From an uncultured Collinsella sp. (GTDB lineage Bacteria; Actinomycetota; Coriobacteriia; Coriobacteriales; Coriobacteriaceae), in the NCBI GenBank assembly GCA_902488525.1, contig CABTWP010000069.1, positions 1 to 7,532 on the forward strand: a DNA stretch of 7,532 bases. Reading direction: 5' to 3'. The translations under genes and the position numbers were made by a program. The notes beneath the pieces were generated by a model. That model made no database searches. It was not told where the DNA came from and saw nothing but the letters and a program-made list of their open reading frames with translations. Positions 1 to 5,733 of the stretch are shown here, piece after piece (position 1 is the first letter of the stretch; each line of letters begins with the position of its first letter).

Positions 1-5
1 CAGAT

Positions 6-46
6 AAAACCTGCCAAAATAAACCTGTCCCTTTTTGGCAGGTTTT
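6..46 (-). terminator. Intrinsic terminator hairpin at the end of the ABC operon
   Basis: A perfect 14-bp inverted repeat pairs 6-19 (AAAACCTGCCAAAA) with 33-46 across a 13-nt loop. On the minus strand the 3' arm ends in TTTT, as in a short intrinsic terminator. The arm also overlaps two bases of the ATPase stop codon (45-47). The same structure ends in TTTT on the plus strand, so it could be bidirectional and also serve a convergent gene left of the window. The heptamer AAACCTG occurs twice (7-13 and 21-27), so the right arm could pair with either copy, and the internal pairing gives a smaller 7-bp alternative stem. Confidence 0.8.
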
Positions 47-839
47 AGCTCAGCAGCATGCGGTCGTTGGCGAGCTCGCCGCCCGAGACCTCCTCGAACT
101 TCTGCAGCAGGTCGGCGACGGTGAGCGACTTCTTCTCATCGCCCGCCACGTCGTAGATCACGTGGCCTTCGTGCATCATGATCAGACGGTTGCCCAGACG
201 GATGGCGTCGTTCATGTTGTGTGTGACCATGAGCGTGGTCAGGTGGTTCTCGTCGACGATTTCCTCGGTCAGGTTGAGCACCTTCGATGCCGTCTTGGGG
301 TCGAGGGCCGCCGTGTGCTCGTCGAGCAGCAGCAGGCGCGGCTTGGTGAGCGTGGCCATCAGCAGGGTGAGTGCCTGGCGCTGGCCGCCCGAGAGCAGGC
401 CGACCTTGGCGTTGAGGCGCGTGTCCAGACCGAGGTCCAAGCGCCTGAGCAGCTCAACATACTCGTCTTTCTCGGCCTTGGTAACGCCCCATGAAAGGCC
501 GCGACGCTGGCCACGGCGCTTGGCGAGGGCCAGGTTCTCGGCGATCTGCATGTCGGCTGCGGTACCGCGCATGGGGTCCTGGAACACGCGGCCCAGGTAC
601 TTGGCGCGCTGCGACTCGCTCAGACGCGAGATATCGGTGCCGTCGAGCTCGATGACACCCGAATCGAGCGGATACACGCCGGCGATCATGTTGAGCAGCG
701 TGGACTTGCCGGCGCCGTTGCCGCCAATCACGGTTACAAAGTCGCCGTCGTTAAGGGTGAGGTCGACGCCGGTAAGAGCGCGCTTCTCGGTGACGGTGCC
801 CTTGTTAAAGGTCTTTTTGACGTGCGAGAGCTTAAGCAT
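45..839 (-). CDS. ABC transporter ATP-binding protein (TrpZ-like import ATPase)
   Basis: A 264-residue ATPase that should power import by the permease and binding protein encoded upstream. All nucleotide-binding motifs are intact: Walker A GGNGAGKST (39-47), Q-loop glutamine Q87, ABC signature LSGGQ (149-153), Walker B ending D173-E174, D-loop ALD (178-180) and switch histidine H207. The length is normal for a single-domain import ATPase. The ATG at 837-839 was chosen because the protein begins MLKLSHVKKTF there, as family members usually do, with a purine-rich AGGGGAGATGAGG stretch upstream. The frame is open further upstream, and an ATG three codons earlier (846-848) is a weaker alternative. 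The start overlaps the permease 3' end by 8 bases, so the two are probably translationally coupled. ATPases of this subfamily accompany PF04392-type binding proteins. Family assignment is firm; the substrate is not shown by the sequence. Confidence 0.93.
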   Translation of the reverse strand: MLKLSHVKKTFNKGTVTEKRALTGVDLTLNDGDFVTVIGGNGAGKSTLLNMIAGVYPLDSGVIELDGTDISRLSESQRAKYLGRVFQDPMRGTAADMQIAENLALAKRRGQRRGLSWGVTKAEKDEYVELLRRLDLGLDTRLNAKVGLLSGGQRQALTLLMATLTKPRLLLLDEHTAALDPKTASKVLNLTEEIVDENHLTTLMVTHNMNDAIRLGNRLIMMHEGHVIYDVAGDEKKSLTVADLLQKFEEVSGGELANDRMLLS

Positions 840-1755
840 CTGCCTCATCTCCCCTCGTGTAGGAGCTGCGGAGCTTGTAACGCTCCCAAACCACAGGTAC
901 GCACAGGGCAACGGCGACGATCACGGCGGAGAGCAGCTTCATGTCGTTGGCGTCCATGCCCAGCTGCAGCACGATGGCGCGGATAAGGAAGTAGACCACG
1001 GAGCCAAAGACGGCGGAGGCCAGACGGACGGAGAACTGCGTGAGTCCGCCGGGCAGCAGGCGGCCGAGCACCTCGCCGATGACGATGGCGGCAAGGCCGA
1101 TGACGATGGCGCCGGTGCCCATACCAATGTCGGCATACTTTTGGCTCTGGCAGATAAGCGCGCCAGAGAGGCCGATGAGGGCGTTGGAGAGCATGAGGGC
1201 GATCATCTTGGTGGTGTTGGTGTTAACGCCCAGGGCGCGGATCATGTACTCGTTGTTGCCGGTGGCACGCAGCGCCGAGCCGATCTCGGTGCCAAAGAAC
1301 CAATACAGGATGGCAACGATGGCCACAGCGAGCAAGATGCCCAGGATGATGGCGACGGTGGACTGTGGCAGGCCCGTCATGTTGCTGACAGACGAGAAGA
1401 TGGTGCCCTTGGCAAGGATGGGCGTGTTGGATTTGCCCATGATGCGCAGGTTGATGGACCACAGGCTGATCTGGGTGAGGATTCCGGCGAGGATCGCGGG
1501 AATCTCAAAGACGGTGGTCAAAATGCCCGTGACGGCGCCCGCGATGGCGCCGGCGCACATGCCGGCCAAAACAGCGAGCAATGGGTCGACGTTGTTATTG
1601 ACGATGAGCACGGCACAGACGCAGCCGCCGAGGGCAAAGCTGCCGTCGCAGGTCATATCGGGGATGTCGAGCAAGCGGAACGTGATAAACACGCCAAGCA
1701 CCATAATGCCCCAGAGGACGCCCTGCGAAACGGCGCCCTGCAATGCAATAAGCAT
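832..1755 (-). CDS. ABC transporter permease (BPD_transp_2 / TrpY-like)
   Basis: A 307-residue integral membrane protein forming the translocation channel of the importer. It has about eight or nine hydrophobic segments (roughly 8-27, 40-52, 57-80, 84-102, 132-153, 184-203, 213-231, 245-264 and 274-290). A cytoplasmic loop carries GTEIGSALRATGNNEYMIRA (155-174), which resembles the ATPase-contacting loop of branched-chain amino acid and sugar permeases (PF02653). The start is well supported: AGGAGGT at 1763-1769 lies 7 nt before the ATG. The 3' end overlaps the ATPase gene by 8 nt, while 203 nt separate it from the binding-protein gene. Only one permease gene is present, so the channel is presumably a homodimer, as expected for this subfamily. 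The alanine- and glycine-rich composition and charged C-terminal tail are typical. An operon partner supplying a second permease is not seen. Confidence 0.92.
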   Translation of the reverse strand: MLIALQGAVSQGVLWGIMVLGVFITFRLLDIPDMTCDGSFALGGCVCAVLIVNNNVDPLLAVLAGMCAGAIAGAVTGILTTVFEIPAILAGILTQISLWSINLRIMGKSNTPILAKGTIFSSVSNMTGLPQSTVAIILGILLAVAIVAILYWFFGTEIGSALRATGNNEYMIRALGVNTNTTKMIALMLSNALIGLSGALICQSQKYADIGMGTGAIVIGLAAIVIGEVLGRLLPGGLTQFSVRLASAVFGSVVYFLIRAIVLQLGMDANDMKLLSAVIVAVALCVPVVWERYKLRSSYTRGDEADA

Positions 1756-1762
1756 GCTTCAT

Positions 1763-1769
1763 ACCTCCT
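1763..1769 (-). promoter_or_regulatory. Strong ribosome-binding site of the permease gene
   Basis: Minus-strand AGGAGGT, a near-perfect anti-16S match, lies 7 nt from the ATG at 1753-1755. It decides the permease start over the out-of-frame ATG at 1760-1762. Such a strong site could offset reduced mRNA reaching the permease after the hairpin-rich gap. Confidence 0.8.
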
Positions 1770-1859
1770 AGGATAGGGTGGACACGTGAGTCACCATGAT
1801 AGCGGTAACAATGCATGAAAGAGCTGCGGCCGGATGCTTTGTCTCATCCGTAACAAGCA

Positions 1860-1888
1860 GGGCGAACGCCGGTCTTTGGCGTTCGCCC
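1860..1888 (-). repeat. Perfect 11-bp GC-rich hairpin in the ABC operon
   Basis: Arms GGGCGAACGCC (1860-1870) and GGCGTTCGCCC (1878-1888) surround a 7-nt loop. The stem is stable, but on the minus strand it is followed by CTGCTTGTTACG rather than a T-run, so it is not a canonical terminator. It is the strongest structure in the gap between binding-protein and permease genes. It could be an mRNA-stabilising or partial-termination element. Confidence 0.7.
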
Positions 1889-1958
1889 CTGTGGCTCAGA
1901 TATTGAATAACGCGGCTAAAGCGCGAGCACGGGCTTTAGGCGCATGCCGCGTATGGCA

Positions 1959-2939
1959 TTACGCGTCCAGAGCGGAAAGATCGATGCCCAGAGCCTCGGC
2001 CATCTCGTCGTTCTTGACGACGACCAGGTCCTTGCTCGAGAGGTGCTTGATCGGCATATCCTCGGGCTTGGCCTCGCCCTTCAGAATCTTAACGGCCATC
2101 TCGCCCGCGGCGTAGCCCAGGTCCTCGTAGTTGATGGAGAGGGTGAACAGGCCGCCGGCCATGCACATGCCCTCCTCGCCGGTCACGAAGGGGAGCTTAT
2201 TCTCCTTGCAGATCTGACCGACCTGCGAAGCGCCCGCGGCGATGGTGTTATCGGTGGGGGAGTACAGCGCGTCGACCTTGCCCACGGCAGATTCGACGAC
2301 GGACTGGATCTCGTTGGAGCTCGAGACGGTGTAATCGGTGTAGTCCAGGCCCAGTTTGTCGAGCTCCTTCTTGGCGGCCTTGATCTGGACGTCGGAGTTG
2401 GACTCGGCGGTGCAGTAGAGCAGGCCGACCTTTTTAACGTCGGGCAGGACCTTCTGCATCATCTCGAGCTGCTCGGCGACCGGGGTGAGGTCGGAAGCGC
2501 CCGTGACGTTGGTGCCGGGCTTGTCGTTGTCCTGGACCAGGCCGGAGGCGGCGTAGTCGGTGATGGCGCAGCCCACGATGGGGATATCGGCCGTGGCGCC
2601 GGCGGCAGCCTGCGCGGCGGGCGTGGCGATGGCATAAATCAGGTTGACGTTGTCGCCCACAAACTTGTCGGCAATGGACTTACACGTGGACTGGTCGTTC
2701 TGGGCGTTCTTCTGGTCGATCTTGACCTTAAGGCCGCTCTCCTTGATGGCCTTGACAAAGCCGTCGTTGGCGGCATCGAGTGCGGAATGCTCGGTGAGTT
2801 GCAGAACGCCGATGGTGTAGTCGGAACCGGCGGCAGCAGAGCCGGAACCAGAGTTGCCGCCGCATCCGGCGAGCGGGGCGAGCGCGAGCAGGCCGGCGGA
2901 GACCAGAAGGCTCCTGCGACTGATGGTGATGTCCTTCAT
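1959..2939 (-). CDS. ABC transporter substrate-binding lipoprotein (PF04392, TrpX-like)
   Basis: A 326-residue extracytoplasmic solute receptor for the downstream permease and ATPase. The N-terminus has a hydrophobic stretch and a lipobox LAGC with the modified cysteine at C26, then a Gly/Ser/Ala-rich linker (27-38). The mature domain begins near YTIGVLQLTEHSALD and carries family-typical stretches such as PGTNVTGASDLTPV and, near the C-terminus, LVVVKNDEMAEALGI. The twin arginine in SRRSLL (7-12) resembles a Tat signal, so export may be folded via Tat rather than Sec. The ATG at 2937-2939 was chosen because it gives a normal lipoprotein signal and has GGGGG (2947-2951) 7 nt upstream; a longer frame would add 16 residues before the signal. 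Relatives include the pneumococcal tryptophan importer and proteins annotated as sugar or unknown receptors. An aromatic amino acid is therefore likely but not proven. Confidence 0.92.
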   Translation of the reverse strand: MKDITISRRSLLVSAGLLALAPLAGCGGNSGSGSAAAGSDYTIGVLQLTEHSALDAANDGFVKAIKESGLKVKIDQKNAQNDQSTCKSIADKFVGDNVNLIYAIATPAAQAAAGATADIPIVGCAITDYAASGLVQDNDKPGTNVTGASDLTPVAEQLEMMQKVLPDVKKVGLLYCTAESNSDVQIKAAKKELDKLGLDYTDYTVSSSNEIQSVVESAVGKVDALYSPTDNTIAAGASQVGQICKENKLPFVTGEEGMCMAGGLFTLSINYEDLGYAAGEMAVKILKGEAKPEDMPIKHLSSKDLVVVKNDEMAEALGIDLSALDA

Positions 2940-2971
2940 ATCATTACCCCCAGTATAAAAATGGCTGGAAA

Positions 2972-2997
2972 CACTGCACTGGGACAAAGTGCAAGTG
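2972..2997. repeat. Inverted repeat in the leader of the binding-protein gene
   Basis: CACTGCACT (2972-2980) faces AGTGCAAGTG (2988-2997) across a 7-nt loop, giving a 9-bp stem with one bulged base. It lies between the candidate -10 element and the ribosome site of the binding-protein gene. This fits an operator or a short leader hairpin. The leader is only about 55 nt, too short for a T-box or most riboswitches. Confidence 0.6.
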
Positions 2998-2999
2998 GA

Positions 3000-3030
3000 A
3001 CTATAGTAGCGCTGATGTCCATTTTTACAA
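3000..3030 (-). promoter_or_regulatory. Candidate promoter of the ABC importer operon
   Basis: On the minus strand TTGTAA (3025-3030) serves as -35. The -10 is TATAGT (3000-3005, 19-nt spacing) or the overlapping TACTAT (3003-3008, 16-nt spacing). It would give a leader of about 55 nt before the binding-protein ATG. A CAACAGCC copy (3028-3035) overlaps the -35 and matches sites around the WYL regulator gene. The hexamers are imperfect, so this is a candidate only. Confidence 0.45.
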
Positions 3031-3099
3031 CAGCCTGGCGGGTTTTTTAATACAGAATCGGATGGGCGGTACGGGTAGTCGAATGGGCGGCGGAGGGTC

Positions 3100-3888
3100 T
3101 TATGCGGCGGAGGAGGCGTCGTCCTCCTCGTCGAGGGCGGCGAAGAGCTTCTTGCCGTCGAGGAGACGTGTGGTGACGTTTCTCATGCGGCCAATCTCTA
3201 CGGTGCGCAGCGTGTCATCGGCACCTCGGGCGTCATAGACCGTTCCCAGCAAATACGAGATGCCATCGCGCTGCCTGATGGCAAAGGGGCGGAGTGTCAT
3301 CCGTGCTACTTCGGTTTCGCCACGTGCCGTGACGCTCGAAATATCAAAACTCACCGTGGTTCCATGGTCGATGGCCTGCTCGACGAGCTCGCACGTGTCG
3401 ATGCGCTTGATGGGCGTGCGTGTTGCCTTGGTAGCCTTGCTGCCTGCGCTCGGAACGGGTTCGGGTGTATCGAGGTAGCCGCGAACGTCGGCACTCGCCA
3501 TGGCAACTAAGTGCTGCGCCATGCTCTTGCGGATAGCGATAGGCGTGGAGCGGTTGCGCATGACCATACCGTGGAGCCGGATGATCTCTTCATCGGTGAG
3601 CGGGCGGGTAAGAAGTTTGTAGCCCACGCCGCGTTTGTACTCAATTTCGTATCCGGCATGGCGAAGCGCGGAGATGGCGGTGTAGATGCTGCGCCGCGCC
3701 GCCGAGATGGGCATGCGGGCGGGGTCGTCGGGATGGGAGAGGCGCCGGATCAGCTCATCGGAAAGTATGGCCTTGTCTTCGCCGGTGTTTTCGCTCAAGA
3801 GCTGCAGGATGCGAACGGCGCGATAGGCTGCCATCGAGGCGGCGCCTCTCGTCGTGGTGTCGTAGGTTTCAACAGCGGCTTCGGTCAT
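3100..3888 (-). CDS. HTH / WYL-domain transcriptional regulator
   Basis: A 262-residue DNA-binding regulator. Residues about 20-93 form a winged helix-turn-helix, with a likely recognition helix at ARRSIYTAISALRHAGYEI and a wing at EYKRGVGYKLL. Residues about 160-243 match a WYL domain, including LRPFAIRQRDGISYLLG and ending RTVEIGRMRNV. The eponymous Trp-Tyr-Leu is Ser-Tyr-Leu here (211-213). WYL domains bind ligands, and nucleic-acid binding has been proposed for some. The length suits a single HTH-WYL protein. The start chosen is ATG 3886-3888 with AAAGGA 10 nt upstream. A GTG three codons earlier (3895-3897) lies too close to that site, and Met19 is a later alternative. It is transcribed toward the ABC operon, 160 nt from the binding-protein gene with no clear terminator between. 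Shared short motifs suggest it controls itself and that operon (inference). Confidence 0.85.
   Translation of the reverse strand: MTEAAVETYDTTTRGAASMAAYRAVRILQLLSENTGEDKAILSDELIRRLSHPDDPARMPISAARRSIYTAISALRHAGYEIEYKRGVGYKLLTRPLTDEEIIRLHGMVMRNRSTPIAIRKSMAQHLVAMASADVRGYLDTPEPVPSAGSKATKATRTPIKRIDTCELVEQAIDHGTTVSFDISSVTARGETEVARMTLRPFAIRQRDGISYLLGTVYDARGADDTLRTVEIGRMRNVTTRLLDGKKLFAALDEEDDASSAA
3867..3876 (-). repeat. Copy of GCTGTTGAAA motif inside the WYL gene start
   Basis: Minus-strand GCTGTTGAAA lies within the first codons of the regulator gene. It matches the copies at 4007-4016 (same orientation) and 4058-4067 (opposite). A regulator site just inside its own coding region is plausible, but chance is possible for one copy alone. 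Confidence 0.5.
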
Positions 3889-3999
3889 CGTGCCCACGTC
3901 CTTTCCGTTTTGGGTGGCGACGGTATGGAGCCTAGGACGCGGGGCTTTCCCAGGGGCGCAGGGCGCTCTGGGCGGTCGGTAGTCGTCGGCAAACGGCGG

Positions 4000-4068
4000 G
4001 TTGAGTTTTCAACAGCCCTACTCAACTGACCAAAAACTTGCCAAAAGCTTGACGGATGCTGTTGAAAA
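4000..4068. promoter_or_regulatory. Repeat-rich probable operator region upstream of the WYL regulator gene
   Basis: Three interlocking symmetries lie in the gap between asnS and the regulator gene. GTTGAGT (4000-4006) faces ACTCAAC (4020-4026). TTTTCAACAGC (4006-4016) is an exact 11-bp inverted partner of GCTGTTGAAAA (4058-4068). Between them, CCAAAAACTTG and CCAAAAGCTTG are tandem (4030-4051). The region is AT-rich for this genome and lies 110-180 bp before the regulator start, where a promoter and autoregulatory sites would be expected. No convincing -35/-10 pair could be fixed. The outer repeat arm touches the T-run of the asnS terminator. Confidence 0.55.
4030..4051. repeat. Tandem 11-bp direct repeat
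   Basis: CCAAAAACTTG (4030-4040) is followed immediately by CCAAAAGCTTG (4041-4051), 10 of 11 identical. The period is about one helical turn, so both copies would face the same side of DNA. This suits cooperative protein binding. Confidence 0.75.
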
Positions 4069-4102
4069 AAAAGCGTCTCTCGACCGATGTCGAGAGACGC
4101 TT
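4065..4102 (-). terminator. Intrinsic terminator of asnS
   Basis: A perfect 13-bp stem, arms AAGCGTCTCTCGA (4071-4083) and TCGAGAGACGCTT (4090-4102), with a 6-nt loop. On the minus strand eight consecutive T follow (4065-4072). It starts 47 nt after the asnS stop codon and separates asnS from the regulator gene. Confidence 0.95.
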
Positions 4103-4148
4103 GTGCGATGAGCGTTGGCGTGTGGCGACGCGAGCTAGCGTCCGACGA

Positions 4149-5552
4149 TTAGAAGTCGGCGTTGCCCACGGTGCGCGGGTGCGGCAGGACGTCGCGGATG
4201 TTGCCCACGCCGGTCAGATACATGACCAAGCGCTCGAAGCCCAGACCGTAGCCGGCGTGCTTGCAGGAACCGTAGCGGCGCAGGTCAAGGTAGTACTTGT
4301 ACTGCTCGGGATTCATGCCCAGGTCCTTGATGCGGGCCTCGAGCAGATCCAGGCGCTCCTCGCGCTGGGAGCCGCCGATAATCTCGCCGATACCGGGAAC
4401 CAGGCAGTCGGCGGCGGCGACGGTCTTGCCGTCCTCGTTCATGCGCATGTAGAATGCCTTGATCTCAGCCGGGTAGTCGGTCACGAAGGTCGGGCGCTTA
4501 AAGTGCTCCTCGGTCAGGAAGCGTTCGTGCTCGGTTTGCAGGTCGATGCCCCAGCTCACGGGGTAGTCGAACTTGTGGCCGTCGGCGACTGCCTGCTCCA
4601 GGATCTCGACGGCCTCGGTGTAGGTAACGCGGGCAAAGTCGGAGTTGGCGACATGGTCCAGGCGCTCGAGCAGACCCTTGTCCACAAACTTGTTGAGCAT
4701 ATTGAGCTCGTCGGGGCAGGTTGCCATGACGTCCTTGAGGACATACTTGAGCATGGCCTCGGCGTTATCCATGTAGTCGTTAAGGTCGGCAAAGGCCATC
4801 TCGGGTTCGATCATCCAAAACTCGGCGGCGTGGCGCGTGGTGTTGGAGTTCTCGGCACGGAAAGTGGGGCCAAAGGTGTACACGTCGCCAAAGGCCATGG
4901 CAAAGTTCTCGGCATTGAGCTGGCCGGACACGGTGAGGCTTGCATGCTTGCCAAAGAAGTCCTGGCTCCAGTCGACCTCGCCGGACTCGGTGAGGGGCGG
5001 ATTTTTGGGGTCGAGCGTGGTCACGCGGAACATCTCGCCGGCGCCCTCGCAGTCACTCGTGGTGATGATGGGGGTGTTGACGTAGACAAAGCCCTGCTCC
5101 TGGAAGAAGCGGTGGATGGCGGCAGCCGCGACAGAGCGGATGCGGAACACGGCGCGGAACAGGTTGGTGCGCGGACGCAGGTGCTGCTGGGTGCGCAGGA
5201 ACTCGACGGTTGCGCGCTTCTTCTGCAGCGGGTAATCCGGGGCGCTCGTGCCCTCGACCTCGATGGAGGTGGCAGAAAGCTCGAAAGGCTGGGGTGCATC
5301 GGGGGTCAGTTTGACGGTGCCGGTGCAAATGAGTGCGGCCGAGACGTTTTGATGTGCGATCTCGTCGTAGTTGTCGAGTGCCTCGCGGTTCATGACGACC
5401 TGCAGGTCGCGGAAGCAGCTGCCGTCGTTGAGCGTAACAAAGCCAAAGTTCTTCATGTCGCGGACGGACTTGACCCAGCCGGCGACGGTGACGGTCTGGC
5501 CGCCGAGCGACTCGGCATCGGCATAGAGCTGCGCGATTTTGGTGCGGTTCAC
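4149..5552 (-). CDS. asnS: Asparaginyl-tRNA synthetase (AsnRS)
   Basis: A class IIb aminoacyl-tRNA synthetase that activates asparagine with ATP and charges tRNA-Asn in the cytoplasm. From this start it is 467 residues, matching the roughly 466 of the E. coli enzyme. Residues about 20-105 form the anticodon-binding OB fold (VTVAGWVKSVRD, FVTLNDGSC). The catalytic domain carries YPLQKKRATVEFLR, TPIITTSDCEGAGEMF (160-175), class II motif 2 around FGPTFRAENSNTTRHAAEFW (227-246) with R232, PGIGEIIGGSQREERL and motif 3 GLGFERLVMYLTG (436-448). The end NADF resembles the usual AsnRS C-terminus. I chose GTG at 5550-5552, preceded by GGGAGGAT only a few bases upstream. In-frame ATGs at 5562-5564 and 5586-5588 lack a ribosome site. 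Flanking terminators and its own promoter make it monocistronic. Having AsnRS allows direct Asn-tRNA formation, without the transamidation route. Confidence 0.97.
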   Translation of the reverse strand: MNRTKIAQLYADAESLGGQTVTVAGWVKSVRDMKNFGFVTLNDGSCFRDLQVVMNREALDNYDEIAHQNVSAALICTGTVKLTPDAPQPFELSATSIEVEGTSAPDYPLQKKRATVEFLRTQQHLRPRTNLFRAVFRIRSVAAAAIHRFFQEQGFVYVNTPIITTSDCEGAGEMFRVTTLDPKNPPLTESGEVDWSQDFFGKHASLTVSGQLNAENFAMAFGDVYTFGPTFRAENSNTTRHAAEFWMIEPEMAFADLNDYMDNAEAMLKYVLKDVMATCPDELNMLNKFVDKGLLERLDHVANSDFARVTYTEAVEILEQAVADGHKFDYPVSWGIDLQTEHERFLTEEHFKRPTFVTDYPAEIKAFYMRMNEDGKTVAAADCLVPGIGEIIGGSQREERLDLLEARIKDLGMNPEQYKYYLDLRRYGSCKHAGYGLGFERLVMYLTGVGNIRDVLPHPRTVGNADF

Positions 5553-5598
5553 GTATCCTCCCATAACGGTTGAATGATAGTTATCCATACAGTTCGAT

Positions 5599-5607
5599 AT
5601 TCTAGCA
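5599..5607 (-). promoter_or_regulatory. Extended -10 promoter of asnS
   Basis: Minus-strand TGCTAGAAT is a full TGn extension plus a -10 hexamer matching TATAAT at five of six positions. It lies about 47 nt before the GTG start, giving a leader of roughly 40 nt. No good -35 is visible, as is common for extended -10 promoters. The leader is too short for a T-box. Confidence 0.6.
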
Positions 5608-5612
5608 GCTCG

Positions 5613-5624
5613 GCTCATTTGAGC
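5613..5624. repeat. Palindrome in the asnS promoter
   Basis: GCTCA and TGAGC arms (5613-5617, 5620-5624) are separated by two bases. The palindrome sits just upstream of the extended -10, in the usual spacer or -35 position. It could be a repressor site; at 5 bp per arm, chance remains possible. Confidence 0.4.
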
Positions 5625-5662
5625 TATACAGATAAAGCATTGGCGGGATGGTTTTTCAAACG

Positions 5663-5696
5663 AAAAGCGCCCGCGGCCAAATGGTCGCGGGCGCTT
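5663..5696 (-). terminator. Intrinsic terminator of the PTS IIA gene
   Basis: An 11-bp GC-rich stem, AAGCGCCCGCG (5665-5675) with CGCGGGCGCTT (5686-5696), continues past one mismatch with two more pairs. On the minus strand it is followed by TTTTCGTTT. It lies about 38 nt after the PTS stop codon and insulates asnS. Confidence 0.9.
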
Positions 5697-5733
5697 GACG
5701 AGGTGCCTTTTGGCTGTGTGGCGTGGGGCCTGG

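Larger units (their letters stand above)
1756..1958 (-). other. Structured 203-nt intercistronic region between binding protein and permease genes
   Basis: This non-coding gap inside the operon contains several inverted repeats on the minus-strand transcript. In order they are CTAAAGC/GCTTTAG (arms 1933-1939 and 1916-1922), a perfect 11-bp GC-rich stem (1860-1888, listed separately), CGGATG/CATCCG (arms 1845-1850 and 1831-1836), and a weaker stem near 1785-1805. None is followed by a T-run, so none looks like a complete intrinsic terminator. A structured gap at this point could stabilise the upstream binding-protein message or attenuate downstream expression; binding proteins are usually needed in excess. 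That role is inference. No convincing promoter, small ORF or known riboswitch was recognised here. Confidence 0.6.

Noticed and set aside
178..1776. Long plus-strand open frame across the ATPase and permease genes
   Set aside because: It is antisense to two genes with complete family motifs, is rich in Arg/Ser then Asp/Gly/His, and has no recognisable domain or ribosome site.
2940..3000. TATACT (2952-2957) as -10 for the binding-protein gene, or a T-box/riboswitch leader
   Set aside because: Transcription from TATACT would start within the ribosome site and no -35 fits. The leader is too short for a T-box or known riboswitch.
1944..3050. Plus-strand open frame opposite the binding-protein gene
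   Set aside because: It is a shadow of the lipoprotein gene, with low-complexity Gly/Val/Asp content and no ribosome site.
3031..3050. CCTGGCGGG followed by six T on the plus strand, as a possible terminator
   Set aside because: No stem of useful length can be formed upstream of the T-run, and no plus-strand gene ends nearby.
3062..3090. ATGGGCGG repeated 21 bp apart after the regulator gene
   Set aside because: Only two 8-mers in GC-rich DNA, not symmetric, and with no third clear copy; probably chance.
4056..5573. 505-codon plus-strand open frame opposite asnS
   Set aside because: It covers asnS and its terminator exactly antisense. The long frame follows from GC-rich codon bias, and the translation is low-complexity Val/Gly/Leu/His.
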